Under the pieces are notes generated by a model, which was not told the origin of the DNA, made no database searches, and saw only the letters and a list, made by a program, of their open reading frames with translations. Positions 33,718 through 42,968 of a stretch of 64,000 nucleotides of DNA are shown piece after piece. The DNA comes from an uncultured Acetatifactor sp. (GTDB lineage: Bacteria > Bacillota > Clostridia > Lachnospirales > Lachnospiraceae), in NCBI GenBank assembly GCA_944384205.1, contig CALWSL010000005.1, forward strand, positions 1 to 64,000, written 5' to 3'. The stretch's first letter is position 1, and every line of letters starts with the position of its first letter. A program made the position numbers and the translations under genes.

Positions 33718-35487
33718 TTACTTCTCCTGCAAGTCTTCTTCTTTAATTTTAATATGAACATCATCCAACTGTTTTTGTTCCACTGCGGCAGGTGCATTCA
33801 TCATAACATCCATTGCATTCTTATTCATCGGGAAGGGAATAATTTCCTTGATGCTCTCTTCTCCGGTAATCAGCATAATCATGCGGTCTACACCGGGAGC
33901 AATTCCTGCATGGGGCGGCGCTCCATAGCAGAAAGCATTGTACATTGCCGGGAATTTTGCCTTAACATCCTCTTCTCCCAATCCAATCAGTTCAAACGCC
34001 TTAACCATAATCTCCGGGTCGTGGTTTCTCACTGCACCGGAGGACAACTCCACGCCATTGCATACAAGGTCATACTGATATGCCAGAATATCAAGAGGGT
34101 CCTGATTATTCAGGGCATCCATACCGCCCTGCGGCATTGAAAACGGATTATGGCAAAATTCCAGCTCGCCGGATTCTTCACCAATCTCATACATCGGGAA
34201 ATCTACAATCCAACAGAATTCATAGCAGTCCTTTTTCATATGGGCTTCGCAGTTTGCACCCAGCATATTGCGGAGAACGCCTGCTGTCTTCTGCGCCTTA
34301 CCCTTCTTACCGGCAGTCAGACCCACAAAATCGCCCGGCTTTAAACCAAGGGTCTCAACAACTCTGTCCTTCCTCTCTGTCAGGAATTTGCTGATACCGC
34401 CGACAAGCTCTCCGTTCTCATCCAGCTTAAACCAATATACCTTACTGCCGGACTGTACTTCCACATCGTTACAAATTTTATCAATGATCTTACGCGTGGC
34501 TGTAAACTTATCCACCACGATTGCTTTTACCACATTGCCTTTAAACGGCTCAAAGCCGCAGTCCGCCAGACAGTCAGTGGCATCCTGAACGGTTAAATCA
34601 ATACGCAAATCCGGCTTATCGGATCCGTATCTTTCCATTGCCTCCTGATAAGGAATCCGTGTAAAGGGCGCCTTGGACGCTGCTTTGTACACACCGTATT
34701 TCTCAAATACTGCCGGAAGCACTTCTTCTATAATTGAGAAAACATCCTCCTGGGATGCAAATGCCATCTCCATATCAAGCTGGTAGAATTCCCCCGGCGA
34801 ACGATCCGCACGCGCATCCTCATCCCGGAAGCAGGGGGCTATCTGAAAGTAACGGTCAAAACCGGACGCCATCAGAATCTGCTTAAACTGCTGCGGAGCC
34901 TGGGGCAGCGCATAGAACTTCCCCGGATGAACTCTGGACGGAACGAGATAGTCTCTTGCCCCCTCCGGGGAGGAACAGGTCAGGATAGGCGTTGTAATCT
35001 CCAGAAATCCAAGATCCGTCATCCGCTGTCTCAGCTCGGCAACAATCCTGCTTCTTAAGACAATCTTGTTTTTAACCTGCGGATTTCTAAGATCCAGATA
35101 GCGATATTTTAACCGGATATTCTCATCCGCTTCCGTAGAACGGTTAATCTCAAACGGCAGAGCATTATATCTGCATCTGCCCAACACGACTATTTTTTCC
35201 GGAACCACTTCAACGTCGCCGGTGGGGAGATTTGTATTTTTATTGGAACGTTCTCTGACGATTCCTTCCACGCTCAGAGTAGACTCATTATTAACGCCGT
35301 CCAACATCTGCATGATTTCTTCTGTTTCAATGACAATCTGGGTCGTACCATAAAAATCCCTCAGAATTAAAAATCCAAGATTTTTCGATACTTTTCTGAG
35401 ATTCTCATACCATCCCACCAATGTAACTTTTTCTCCGATATTCTCACTGCGCAGTTCATCGCAGGTATATGTTCTTGCTTGCATCAT
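33718..35487 (-). CDS. aspS: Aspartyl-tRNA synthetase
   Basis: 589 residues, the usual length of the bacterial-type class IIb enzyme. It has an N-terminal OB fold for the anticodon (VTLVGWYENLRKVSKNLGFLILRD). The class II core shows motif 1 around SRIVAELRQRMTDLGFLEI and motif 2 FRDEDARADRSPGEFYQLD. The GAD insertion is at about 290-420, and motif 3 is GAPPHAGIAPGVDRM. It charges tRNA-Asp in the cytoplasm. Two ATGs stand in tandem; GGAAAGG lies upstream of both. No T-box leader is visible in the 200 nt upstream. It is a housekeeping gene bordering the accessory island. Confidence 0.97.
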   Translation of the reverse strand: MMQARTYTCDELRSENIGEKVTLVGWYENLRKVSKNLGFLILRDFYGTTQIVIETEEIMQMLDGVNNESTLSVEGIVRERSNKNTNLPTGDVEVVPEKIVVLGRCRYNALPFEINRSTEADENIRLKYRYLDLRNPQVKNKIVLRSRIVAELRQRMTDLGFLEITTPILTCSSPEGARDYLVPSRVHPGKFYALPQAPQQFKQILMASGFDRYFQIAPCFRDEDARADRSPGEFYQLDMEMAFASQEDVFSIIEEVLPAVFEKYGVYKAASKAPFTRIPYQEAMERYGSDKPDLRIDLTVQDATDCLADCGFEPFKGNVVKAIVVDKFTATRKIIDKICNDVEVQSGSKVYWFKLDENGELVGGISKFLTERKDRVVETLGLKPGDFVGLTAGKKGKAQKTAGVLRNMLGANCEAHMKKDCYEFCWIVDFPMYEIGEESGELEFCHNPFSMPQGGMDALNNQDPLDILAYQYDLVCNGVELSSGAVRNHDPEIMVKAFELIGLGEEDVKAKFPAMYNAFCYGAPPHAGIAPGVDRMIMLITGEESIKEIIPFPMNKNAMDVMMNAPAAVEQKQLDDVHIKIKEEDLQEK

Positions 35488-35691
35488 ATTGCTTGTTTCC
35501 TTTCCTAATATCAGCTGAGTTATTATACCACAACCATTTACGTGGAATCAAGTAATTATACTTGCATATTCCAATCAGCAATAATATAATAAAGTTGTTT
35601 AATATGATGTTTTATGAATATATTAATGCGTGGACTTCATTCCAATTGTACTACACCGCATTAATCCTATTGTAATTTAAGGAGGATAAGA

Positions 35692-36537
35692 GTGAAAAAT
35701 ATGAACGAACAAAGGAGAAGGAAGCATTGGATTGCAGTCGCTATTTGCCTTGCTTATATTGTACTGATGTACGCGACTCTGCCAACATCACCAACACCTT
35801 CAAAAAAAACATCTAAAATTGAGCAAAGCGCTTCGCCAGAACAATCCTCTCCGGAATCATTTGTTTTGAATCAACACACAGAAACAGAGCAGACGGCAGC
35901 CTCAGATGCTTCCGCAATAGAAATTGATATGGATAACATCCATGTCAATGGGCTTGCCGCCGCAATGGATATGGGCAGAAAGTATCCCGTCCCCGCCGAA
36001 TGCGTGTATGCTGTTTGGGAAGAAGCAGACATTATTTCCTATTACGGAAATAATCTGGTTCCTCCTTATCTTCCTGCGGGTTTAACAGCATCCCCTCGTA
36101 ATGCTGTACAGAACGTCGTATTATCTATGGCGGGAGATGTATGGGAAGATACGGTGCGACTGGATTTCTATCAAGATTATCATGCAGACGGAAGCGCCAA
36201 GTCTGCCGATAATTTATATATTCCGAAAGGTTTTTATCTCAACGCTTCCAAGATTGGACTGTTGTATGATTTTTCCTGTATCAATTCCGGAAATGCCGTC
36301 TCCATATCCTATTTAAACGAAACCACAGTTTCCATCGGGGGCGCAATGTTGGAGCATGGACCTTACGACCCAGATACGCATGAGCCATCGGGACACTATG
36401 AACAATATGTGGCTCAATTTACATTAAACGGAATTGATTATGAAATCGTGACATCGCGGCTGGAATTGGAAGAAGCAGTCCGCATTGTTGCCTCTATTAT
36501 TTATAACGAAAGCAATATTAATATTAACAATTCATAA
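35692..36537 (+). CDS. Exported or membrane-anchored protein of unknown function
   Basis: 281 residues from a GTG at 35692 with GGAGG 6 nt upstream. A basic N-terminus (RRRKHW) precedes one hydrophobic segment (about 13-30), followed by a low-complexity Ser/Thr/Glu/Pro linker to ~residue 80 and a mixed alpha/beta domain outside the membrane. I do not recognise the domain. There is no lipobox. It is divergent from aspS; ATTAATGCG/CGCATTAAT arms (35621-35665 region) lie upstream as a possible regulatory repeat. No neighbour suggests its role. Confidence 0.6.
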   Translation: MKNMNEQRRRKHWIAVAICLAYIVLMYATLPTSPTPSKKTSKIEQSASPEQSSPESFVLNQHTETEQTAASDASAIEIDMDNIHVNGLAAAMDMGRKYPVPAECVYAVWEEADIISYYGNNLVPPYLPAGLTASPRNAVQNVVLSMAGDVWEDTVRLDFYQDYHADGSAKSADNLYIPKGFYLNASKIGLLYDFSCINSGNAVSISYLNETTVSIGGAMLEHGPYDPDTHEPSGHYEQYVAQFTLNGIDYEIVTSRLELEEAVRIVASIIYNESNININNS

Positions 36538-36903
36538 CAGAACTTCTCTTGCTGGGGATCCTTATTATATACTTTTACTTTAATTCATATGGAATGAAAC
36601 TGTACAATATTTGCTTCAATTGATCATATCCCTGTTCAGAAGAAATTGTATAATATATTTTATTATATCTTATTGCAAACATTTTGAATATAAAATTATT
36701 TTATATATTAATCATATTGTCTTTGTGGTTTTGACCATTTTTGTCTTCTTTTACACTCTCTTGTACTCTTTCCCTCCTGCCCTTGTTTTTTAAAAAAAGC
36801 ATTGTTAAACTAAAAAACAGAGGAAGCAATGACATAGTTTACAATGTCTCTCTTATATAAACTTATAAAAGCGTACTCAACAAGGGAAAGGTAAGGTATT
36901 AAA
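36538..36903. other. AT-rich gene-free stretch upstream of nagB
   Basis: 366 nt without a supportable gene. It is strongly AT-rich, with an upstream part of low complexity. The last 100 nt must hold the nagBA promoter. TATATAAAC and a short GACAT/ATGTC arm pair around AGTTTAC are seen, but no consensus -35/-10 pair or clear NagR/GntR operator could be identified. Confidence 0.4.
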
Positions 36904-37644
36904 ATGAAAATCATTGCAACAGACAGCTATTATCAGATGAGCCGTATGGCAGCGAATCTGATATCTGCGCAGGTTATTATGAAACCCAACTGCGTGCTGG
37001 GACTCGCTACGGGTTCCACCCCCATCGGTACCTATGAACAGCTTATTCGCTGGTATGAGAAAGGGGACCTCGATTTCTCTCAGGTTACCACTATCAATTT
37101 GGATGAATATAAGGGGCTTGCACCGGATAACGACCAGAGCTACCGTTATTTTATGAATACGCATTTTTTTGACTCCATTAACATAAGGAAAGAATGTACT
37201 CATGTTCCGGACGGACTGGAGACTGATTCCGTAAAGGCATGTCATGATTACAACAAAATTATCACGGACTGCGGCGGTATTGATTTGCAGTTATTGGGAC
37301 TGGGCTTAAACGGACACATCGGCTTTAATGAGCCGGGTGCAGCTTTTGAGAAGGAAACTCACTGTGTTGACCTTTCCGAAAGCACTATCCGCGCAAACTC
37401 CCGCTTCTTCGCCTCCATGGATATGGTTCCCAGGCAGGCATACACAATGGGTATCAAGACCATTATGCAGGCTAAGAAAATTGTTGTTATTGTAAACGGC
37501 AAGGAAAAAGCTCAGATTGTAAAGGATGCTTTCTTTGGTCCCATCACGCCCAAGGTGCCTGCTTCCGTATTGCAGCTCCACAATGATGTAACTTTAGTAG
37601 GTGACAAGGATGCCTTATCCTTAATTACAGAATATATTGATTAG
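36904..37644 (+). CDS. nagB: Glucosamine-6-phosphate deaminase
   Basis: 246 residues with canonical NagB motifs: phosphate loop GLATGSTPIG, catalytic Asp in NLDEYKGL, and NGHIGFNEPG with His and Glu present. Like other Firmicute enzymes it lacks the C-terminal extension of the allosteric E. coli enzyme. It converts GlcN-6-P to fructose 6-phosphate and ammonia. It is followed after 14 nt by nagA, forming the standard GlcNAc-6-P pathway. A divergent paralogue lies at 7937. Confidence 0.95.
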   Translation: MKIIATDSYYQMSRMAANLISAQVIMKPNCVLGLATGSTPIGTYEQLIRWYEKGDLDFSQVTTINLDEYKGLAPDNDQSYRYFMNTHFFDSINIRKECTHVPDGLETDSVKACHDYNKIITDCGGIDLQLLGLGLNGHIGFNEPGAAFEKETHCVDLSESTIRANSRFFASMDMVPRQAYTMGIKTIMQAKKIVVIVNGKEKAQIVKDAFFGPITPKVPASVLQLHNDVTLVGDKDALSLITEYID

Positions 37645-37658
37645 GGAAAGGAGACGCC

Positions 37659-38816
37659 ATGATTATAAAAAACGGTCTTGTTTTTTCGGAAAACAACACC
37701 TTTGAGCCGCTTACGATTACGACGAAGAAAGACCTGATTTGTCAGGTATCGGGAGGTTCTGCAAACGCTGACGCCGCAGATGAAATATTTGACGCCGCGG
37801 ACTGTTATGTGATTCCCGGTTTGACAGATATTCATTTTCACGGCTGTGACGGGCATGATTTCTGCGACGGAACAACAGAGGCATTTGACGCCATCGGCGC
37901 ATTTGAATTAAAGCAGGGCGTTACCACTATCTGCCCCGCAACGATGACCCTTTCGGAGGAAATGCTTTCCGGTATCTGCAAAAACGCTGCCGCTTACCAC
38001 AAAGCGCAGGAAAACGGCGAAGGCAGAAGGGATGTTTCAGATTTAATCGGCATCCATATGGAAGGACCTTTTATCAACGCCCACAAGAAGGGTGCGCAGA
38101 ACGAATCCTATGTGCAGGAGCCTTCCGCCCAAAAACTCCGCAGATGGCAACAGGATGCGGAAGGGTTAGTTCGTCTGGTGTCCCTTGCGCCGGAGGTTCC
38201 CGGTGCGCTCTCCTGTATTGAGGAGTGCCGCGATGAGTTCCGGTTTTCCATCGCCCATACCGAATCTGATTATGATACTGCAATGAGTGCATTTGCGGCA
38301 GGCGCCGACCATGTTACTCATCTGTACAATGCAATGCCGCCATTTACCCACAGAGCCCCCGGCGTTATCGGCGCAGCATCCGATACCCCTAAAACTTTTG
38401 TGGAATTAATCTGTGACGGCGTTCATATTGCACCCAGTGTGGTGCGCGCTACCTTCCGTCTCTTTGGTGATGATCGTGTGATTCTCATCAGCGACAGCAT
38501 GGAAGCCACAGGCAAACCGGACGGGATTTACTCGCTGGGCGGTCTGGAGGTACACGTAAAAGGAAACCATGCAACTCTGGCAGACGGTACGCTTGCTGGC
38601 AGCGCAACTCCTTTATATCAATGTATGCTCACCGCTGTTTCCATGGGAATTCCGCTGGAAAGCGCAGTGAAAGCCTCCACTATCAATCCCTGCCGCTCTA
38701 TCGGTATGGATTCTCTGTACGGCAGCATCAGGGAAGGAAAAAAAGCTCATTTTCTTGTACTGAATCAAAAGGATTTATCCATAAGGGCTATTATAAAAGG
38801 ACAGCAGTGCTTTTAG
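37659..38816 (+). CDS. nagA: N-acetylglucosamine-6-phosphate deacetylase
   Basis: 385 residues, amidohydrolase superfamily. Metal-site and catalytic motifs are visible: PGLTDIHFHGCDGHD, GIHMEGPFIN, HTESDYD, HVTHLYNAMPP, and the catalytic Asp in LISDSMEATG. It removes acetate from GlcNAc-6-P to give GlcN-6-P for NagB. The start has GGAG 7 nt upstream. The stop lies inside a terminator hairpin. Confidence 0.95.
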   Translation: MIIKNGLVFSENNTFEPLTITTKKDLICQVSGGSANADAADEIFDAADCYVIPGLTDIHFHGCDGHDFCDGTTEAFDAIGAFELKQGVTTICPATMTLSEEMLSGICKNAAAYHKAQENGEGRRDVSDLIGIHMEGPFINAHKKGAQNESYVQEPSAQKLRRWQQDAEGLVRLVSLAPEVPGALSCIEECRDEFRFSIAHTESDYDTAMSAFAAGADHVTHLYNAMPPFTHRAPGVIGAASDTPKTFVELICDGVHIAPSVVRATFRLFGDDRVILISDSMEATGKPDGIYSLGGLEVHVKGNHATLADGTLAGSATPLYQCMLTAVSMGIPLESAVKASTINPCRSIGMDSLYGSIREGKKAHFLVLNQKDLSIRAIIKGQQCF

Positions 38817-38827
38817 CACTCTGTCCT
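38798..38827. terminator. Bidirectional terminator between nagA and the YesN-type gene
   Basis: AGGACAG-c-AGTGC pairs with GCACT-CTGTCCT, with a TTTTA loop that contains the nagA stop codon. TTTTAT follows on the minus strand. The two convergent genes are only 9 nt apart, so the hairpin overlaps both ends. Confidence 0.75.
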
Positions 38828-39629
38828 ATTTCAAACTGTTTCTGTACTCATTCGCCGAAACTCCCGTCTGTCTCTTAAATACTCTGGAAAAATGAGCCAT
38901 ATCAAGAAATCCAACCATATCCGCAATATCTCCGATTCGCAGGGAGGGATCCCGCAAAAGTTCCTTGGCTTTCTCAATTCGGATATTGTTCAGAATATCC
39001 GAAAAGCTCTGTGCCTTATAGCGGTTCAAAAGCTTGCTTAAATGCCACTGACTGACATATACCTGATCCGCCACATCCTGAAGCTTTAACTTCTCCCGAT
39101 AATGTTCTTCCATATATTTCAACGCATTATTTACCAAAAAGCTGCTCGCCTCTGTCTCCTCAATCTCCGCCCCGGGCGCTTCCTCTTCGACTGTATCCGG
39201 TTCCGTTCCCTCATCGCATGTCCCGGCTTCGCTGATGGAGTCATAGTAACCCTTTGCCTGCAGATTCTTTACCATAACCTCCACTGCTTCCTGTAATTCG
39301 TCCATCTTGGACGGTTTCACAAGGAATCTGGTTACTCCTAACTGAATTGCTTTTCTCGCATACTCAAAATCCTGAAAACCTGTCAGAATTGTAATCTCCA
39401 TATCGGGATGCTGGGATTTTGCGGCGGCAATCATGGACAGTCCATCCATATTCGGCATTCTGATATCCGAAAAAACAATATCCGGCTTCATCTCCTCAAG
39501 CAGCTCCAGTCCTTCCTGTCCGCTGCATCCGGTGCCTACAACTTCACAATGATACTTTTCCCATTTAATACTTCTTGTCAATCCTTCTACAATTAGAGGT
39601 TCATCATCTATAATTACTACTTTATACAT
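38826..39629 (-). CDS. AraC-type response regulator (YesN family)
   Basis: 267 residues. An N-terminal receiver with phosphoacceptor Asp in VFSDIRMPNMDG is followed by a short acidic linker and a C-terminal AraC double helix-turn-helix (LQDVADQVYVSQWHLSKLL; RIGDIADMVGFLDMAHFSRVFKRQTG). The linker is shorter than in the second YesN (49070). It would be activated by the YesM-type kinase at 41114-42877, two genes upstream in the same operon. The ribosome-binding site is GGGGG. Confidence 0.92.
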   Translation of the reverse strand: MYKVVIIDDEPLIVEGLTRSIKWEKYHCEVVGTGCSGQEGLELLEEMKPDIVFSDIRMPNMDGLSMIAAAKSQHPDMEITILTGFQDFEYARKAIQLGVTRFLVKPSKMDELQEAVEVMVKNLQAKGYYDSISEAGTCDEGTEPDTVEEEAPGAEIEETEASSFLVNNALKYMEEHYREKLKLQDVADQVYVSQWHLSKLLNRYKAQSFSDILNNIRIEKAKELLRDPSLRIGDIADMVGFLDMAHFSRVFKRQTGVSANEYRNSLK

Positions 39630-39710
39630 ATCTTTGTCCCCCTGAATATAGACTTATCATACCACTTTTCACGATTGTTTGCAAATCCCGTATCTGCTGA
39701 TACCGGAATA

Positions 39711-41078
39711 TCATTGCTCTGCCTGATATCTTTCCAGTCCTTCCCGGACTGCATCCTCGGCAGATATCCGCCCTGTGACAATTTTAGGCATATCATCAAA
39801 TGCGGATTCCCTGCACTCCCCCTGAAAAATATCCTGCACCGCTCCCGTGAGTGAGGTGCAGCGGGACAACATATCTATCGCAGTCACTTGCAGGGAATTG
39901 TAATTTTCCGTCTCTATCGCCGTCATATTTTTCAGTGCATGTGTGGTATGCTGCACAAAGGACGGCACCACGTCATCGGAGGTCATATATGATACAAAGG
40001 AAATCGCAGCAGCTCTGGTATCCGGGTCCTCCCATGCACTTCTGGTAATATAATACCCCATGGACATCCCGCCAATCATATCCGTCGCTTTTCTGGTATC
40101 CGTTCCCGGTACATAGGTTACACTGAACTGATTCAGCTGCTCTTCATCCAGCGTCGCGGGATTGAGGGGGTCTGTCTGGCAGTTCTGTACAATACTGCCT
40201 ACTCTCCAGGAGCCGTCAATCAGAAATGCCGCCTCACCATTCAGAAACATACTAAAGGTCTCATCATCGGTAGCTGTATCGGTATTATATGGGAAATATC
40301 CCGCCTCATACAAAAATTTGATGTCTTCCATGGCTGCTACCCAGCTTTGACCAATTTGGTCCTCCACAGAACCGGGAATGGTTCCGTGCGTTTCCGGCGT
40401 CGTATGATTGAAAATGGCATATTCCCACCAATAATGGGGAATGTTCCCCAGTGCAGCGGCAATCGGTATATATCCCGCATTTTTTATTTGTTCACAGTCT
40501 GCAAGAAACTGCTCCCACCTGTAATCATCGTCCGGCATCTCCACACCTGCTGCTTCCAGAACCGTAGTATTAACAAACATAGCTTCCCAATAACCGTTCA
40601 CCGGAATGGCATAAATTTTCCCGTCCACCATGGATGTGGGAATCCGTTCCACATCCAGATTAGAAGCAAAATCAGGATATACCTCCCAAATCTCATCCAG
40701 AGACACCACCATGTCCGCTTCTATAAAGCTGTTTGCATCCGCACCGATGAAGAAAAAAAGCACGTCAGGCTCGGAGCCTGTTGCAAAATCATTGACAACT
40801 CTCGTTTTGAACGTTTCATCCGTGAGCGAAGACCTGTCAATAATGGTATTCCCCGTCTCGTTCTGCCAAACATGGCAGAATTTTCTGTAATTCTCGGAGT
40901 TACCGTCATTTCCGGCAAAAGTAGTCACAACCTCGAGCGCCACCGGCTTCGCCGCAGACTTATCTGTCGCCTGCGTGGCAGTATCTCCCTCCTTCATCGT
41001 TACTGTTTCACCGTTTTTTCCGCACCCGGCTATAACAAATACAACTGCACTTATCAGCGCCACCAATTTCCTTTTCAT
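39711..41078 (-). CDS. Extracellular solute-binding lipoprotein lying between kinase and regulator genes
   Basis: About 455 residues from the ATG at 41078; the frame is open to 41117, and the earlier ATGs there are poorly placed relative to the signal peptide. The signal peptide has lipobox VIAGC (Cys19 from this start), then a family 1 binding domain (TTFAGNDGNSENYR; DVLFFFIGADANSF; IYAIPVNGYWEAMFVN). No permease genes are adjacent. The order on the minus strand is YesM, binding protein, YesN. It probably presents a sugar to the kinase, or serves permeases encoded elsewhere. With the start at 41117 it would overlap the kinase stop by 4 nt. Confidence 0.85.
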   Translation of the reverse strand: MKRKLVALISAVVFVIAGCGKNGETVTMKEGDTATQATDKSAAKPVALEVVTTFAGNDGNSENYRKFCHVWQNETGNTIIDRSSLTDETFKTRVVNDFATGSEPDVLFFFIGADANSFIEADMVVSLDEIWEVYPDFASNLDVERIPTSMVDGKIYAIPVNGYWEAMFVNTTVLEAAGVEMPDDDYRWEQFLADCEQIKNAGYIPIAAALGNIPHYWWEYAIFNHTTPETHGTIPGSVEDQIGQSWVAAMEDIKFLYEAGYFPYNTDTATDDETFSMFLNGEAAFLIDGSWRVGSIVQNCQTDPLNPATLDEEQLNQFSVTYVPGTDTRKATDMIGGMSMGYYITRSAWEDPDTRAAAISFVSYMTSDDVVPSFVQHTTHALKNMTAIETENYNSLQVTAIDMLSRCTSLTGAVQDIFQGECRESAFDDMPKIVTGRISAEDAVREGLERYQAEQ

Positions 41079-41113
41079 ATTTCTCATCTTCTCCCTGCAC
41101 AGCGGAACCTGCA

Positions 41114-42877
41114 TCATATCTCACTCCGGCTTTCGTGCATCATTTTTACCACAATTCTGCTTACCGTGTGCTGATGCTCATCGCTTTCAATTGTGAGACC
41201 GCAGTCATCTCCGTATATAATCTTAATTCTTCTGTTTACATTTCTGATTCCCAGACTGACATGATGCTCATTTTCATCCTTGTCGTCGCCGTTTAACAGA
41301 AAATCTATCCGCTCTCTGTCCTTCGTGCTTAACTCTCCGTCATTTTTAACCTCTATAATAATTCTGTCCCAGTCCGCACTGATGCGAAGCGCTACCATTC
41401 CCTTTCTGTTCTCTTCCACGCCATGCTCCACGGCATTTTCCACAATGGGTTGGATAATCAGAATCGGTACTTCCATCTCCAGCAGGCTTTCATCAATGTC
41501 ACGGTAAACCTGAAATCTGTCGCCAAAACGTTTAGAAATAATATACAGATAGGCGTCCACATAGGAAAGCTCCTCGGAAAGCGTGACAAAACGCTTCTGC
41601 TTTCTGTTCATGGTAGCCCGCAGCATTGTTCCAAGCGCCTCTATCATGCCGCTTACATTATCACTGCCGCTCATTCGTGCCTCCCAATTGATAATTTCCA
41701 GCGTGTTATTCAGAAAATGAGGGTTTATCTGAGATTGCAGAGCCATAATATTAGCATCCTTCAATGCCAGCTCCTCCTGATAAATTGTTTCAAACTGATA
41801 TTTCAATTCCATTGACATGGTATTAAAGGTTTTTTCCAGATAATCAAATTCCCTGCTGGTTGCATTTGTGATTATCTGATGTCCGTAATTTCCGCCGGCA
41901 ATCTCTTCCGCCGCCCTCACCAAATCACGCATAGGACGGGATACCTTCCTGTTGAAAAAATAAAAAATCATAATTATCAGCGGAATCAGGAAAACGCCGA
42001 CCAATATCACCACATAACGAAGCATTTTCACCTCGTTCAGTACGCTGTTTCTGTCAATCCAAACCACATAACCCATTTTTTGTCTGCCAAAGGTGGTTTC
42101 CCCGTAAGAATAGTTATTCTCCCCGTCCGTTACATAAGTGGTCTCGGTCACATTCTCTTCCGGCAGGATATCATTGTCCGGAAAATCCGCTGTCAGTACA
42201 GGTGTGCCGTCCAGATAAACCTGATACGACTGAGCGCCCCATACGCTGCCGAGACCGCTGAAAATATCTTCTTTCTGTAATTCAATGACAATCATGGCAT
42301 AGGGCTGAAAGGATATATCCACCAGATTACGGATCAGGTAAAGATGTCCTTCAAAATAAAGCAGCTCTGTATCCGTGCCCAATTCCTCACTTCTTGCAAG
42401 CGCCTGCTCCATCACATTCTTTTCAAAATAATTCACACGCGCATACCCTGCATTTCCCTTATTATTATCCTGAAAGGTATTGTATGTATAATAAATTCTC
42501 TCGGGATTATCCGTAAGGAATACCATCGTACACAGCATACTGGAGTCATATTTGTACTGTTGATTTAAAAAATAGGTGGTCTCTGAATACAGCTTCTGTT
42601 CATCACCGTTTTCTTTAAACTGATAATAGGCATCACGAATGGTTGTATCATAAGAGGCATATTTAGATGCCGTCCATATCTCGTCCAGTTTAATAACACA
42701 GATTTCCAACGCTTTATCTGTGGAAGATACAATTGTTTTTTCTATCTGCCGGCTCAACATGGAGGATACTACACTCAAAGTCAGCAGAGCAATTACCATA
42801 AGCGGCAAAAGCCACCCCAGCAAAAGCATTCCCATCATGCTCCATGTTAAAGACGTTTTCTTTTCCTTCTTTTTCAT
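41114..42877 (-). CDS. Sensor histidine kinase (YesM family)
   Basis: 587 residues from the ATG at 42877 (GGGAAGG upstream; the ATG at 42898 has none). TM1 is at about 17-40, followed by a large extracellular sensor region. TM2 is at about 285-308, then HAMP. The His_kinase region has the phospho-acceptor His in INPHFLNNTLE, and the HATPase domain has PIVENAVEHGVEE and LGIRNVNRRI. It would phosphorylate the YesN-type protein at 38826. A binding-protein gene sits directly downstream and could deliver the signal. Confidence 0.92.
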   Translation of the reverse strand: MKKKEKKTSLTWSMMGMLLLGWLLPLMVIALLTLSVVSSMLSRQIEKTIVSSTDKALEICVIKLDEIWTASKYASYDTTIRDAYYQFKENGDEQKLYSETTYFLNQQYKYDSSMLCTMVFLTDNPERIYYTYNTFQDNNKGNAGYARVNYFEKNVMEQALARSEELGTDTELLYFEGHLYLIRNLVDISFQPYAMIVIELQKEDIFSGLGSVWGAQSYQVYLDGTPVLTADFPDNDILPEENVTETTYVTDGENNYSYGETTFGRQKMGYVVWIDRNSVLNEVKMLRYVVILVGVFLIPLIIMIFYFFNRKVSRPMRDLVRAAEEIAGGNYGHQIITNATSREFDYLEKTFNTMSMELKYQFETIYQEELALKDANIMALQSQINPHFLNNTLEIINWEARMSGSDNVSGMIEALGTMLRATMNRKQKRFVTLSEELSYVDAYLYIISKRFGDRFQVYRDIDESLLEMEVPILIIQPIVENAVEHGVEENRKGMVALRISADWDRIIIEVKNDGELSTKDRERIDFLLNGDDKDENEHHVSLGIRNVNRRIKIIYGDDCGLTIESDEHQHTVSRIVVKMMHESRSEI

Positions 42878-42904
42878 AAGCCTTCCCGTTGTCCTCATAT
42901 CTGC

Positions 42905-42948
42905 AAAAAAAGCTCCGAGTATATTTTATCACCTCGGAGCTTTTTTTC
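42905..42948. terminator. Bidirectional terminator between the mutase and kinase genes
   Basis: AGCTCCGAG (42911-42919) pairs with CTCGGAGCT (42933-42941). An A-run precedes and a T-run follows, so it works in both directions. On the minus strand it ends the GH94-mutase transcript before the kinase gene. Confidence 0.88.
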
Positions 42949-42968
42949 CTATTCTTTTTTTTATTCTC

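Noticed and set aside
33121-33757. Plus-strand open frames over the intron 5' region
   Set aside because: They are Ser/Leu/Pro-rich, lie opposite the structured intron RNA and the reverse-transcriptase start, and are common spurious calls at group II introns.
35488-35691. T-box leader or riboswitch before aspS
   Set aside because: No T-box sequence, specifier stem or terminator/antiterminator pair is visible in the ~200 nt upstream.
36538-36903. Riboswitch or small gene before nagB
   Set aside because: The stretch is low-complexity AT-rich DNA with no conserved core, no ORF with an RBS and no strong hairpin.
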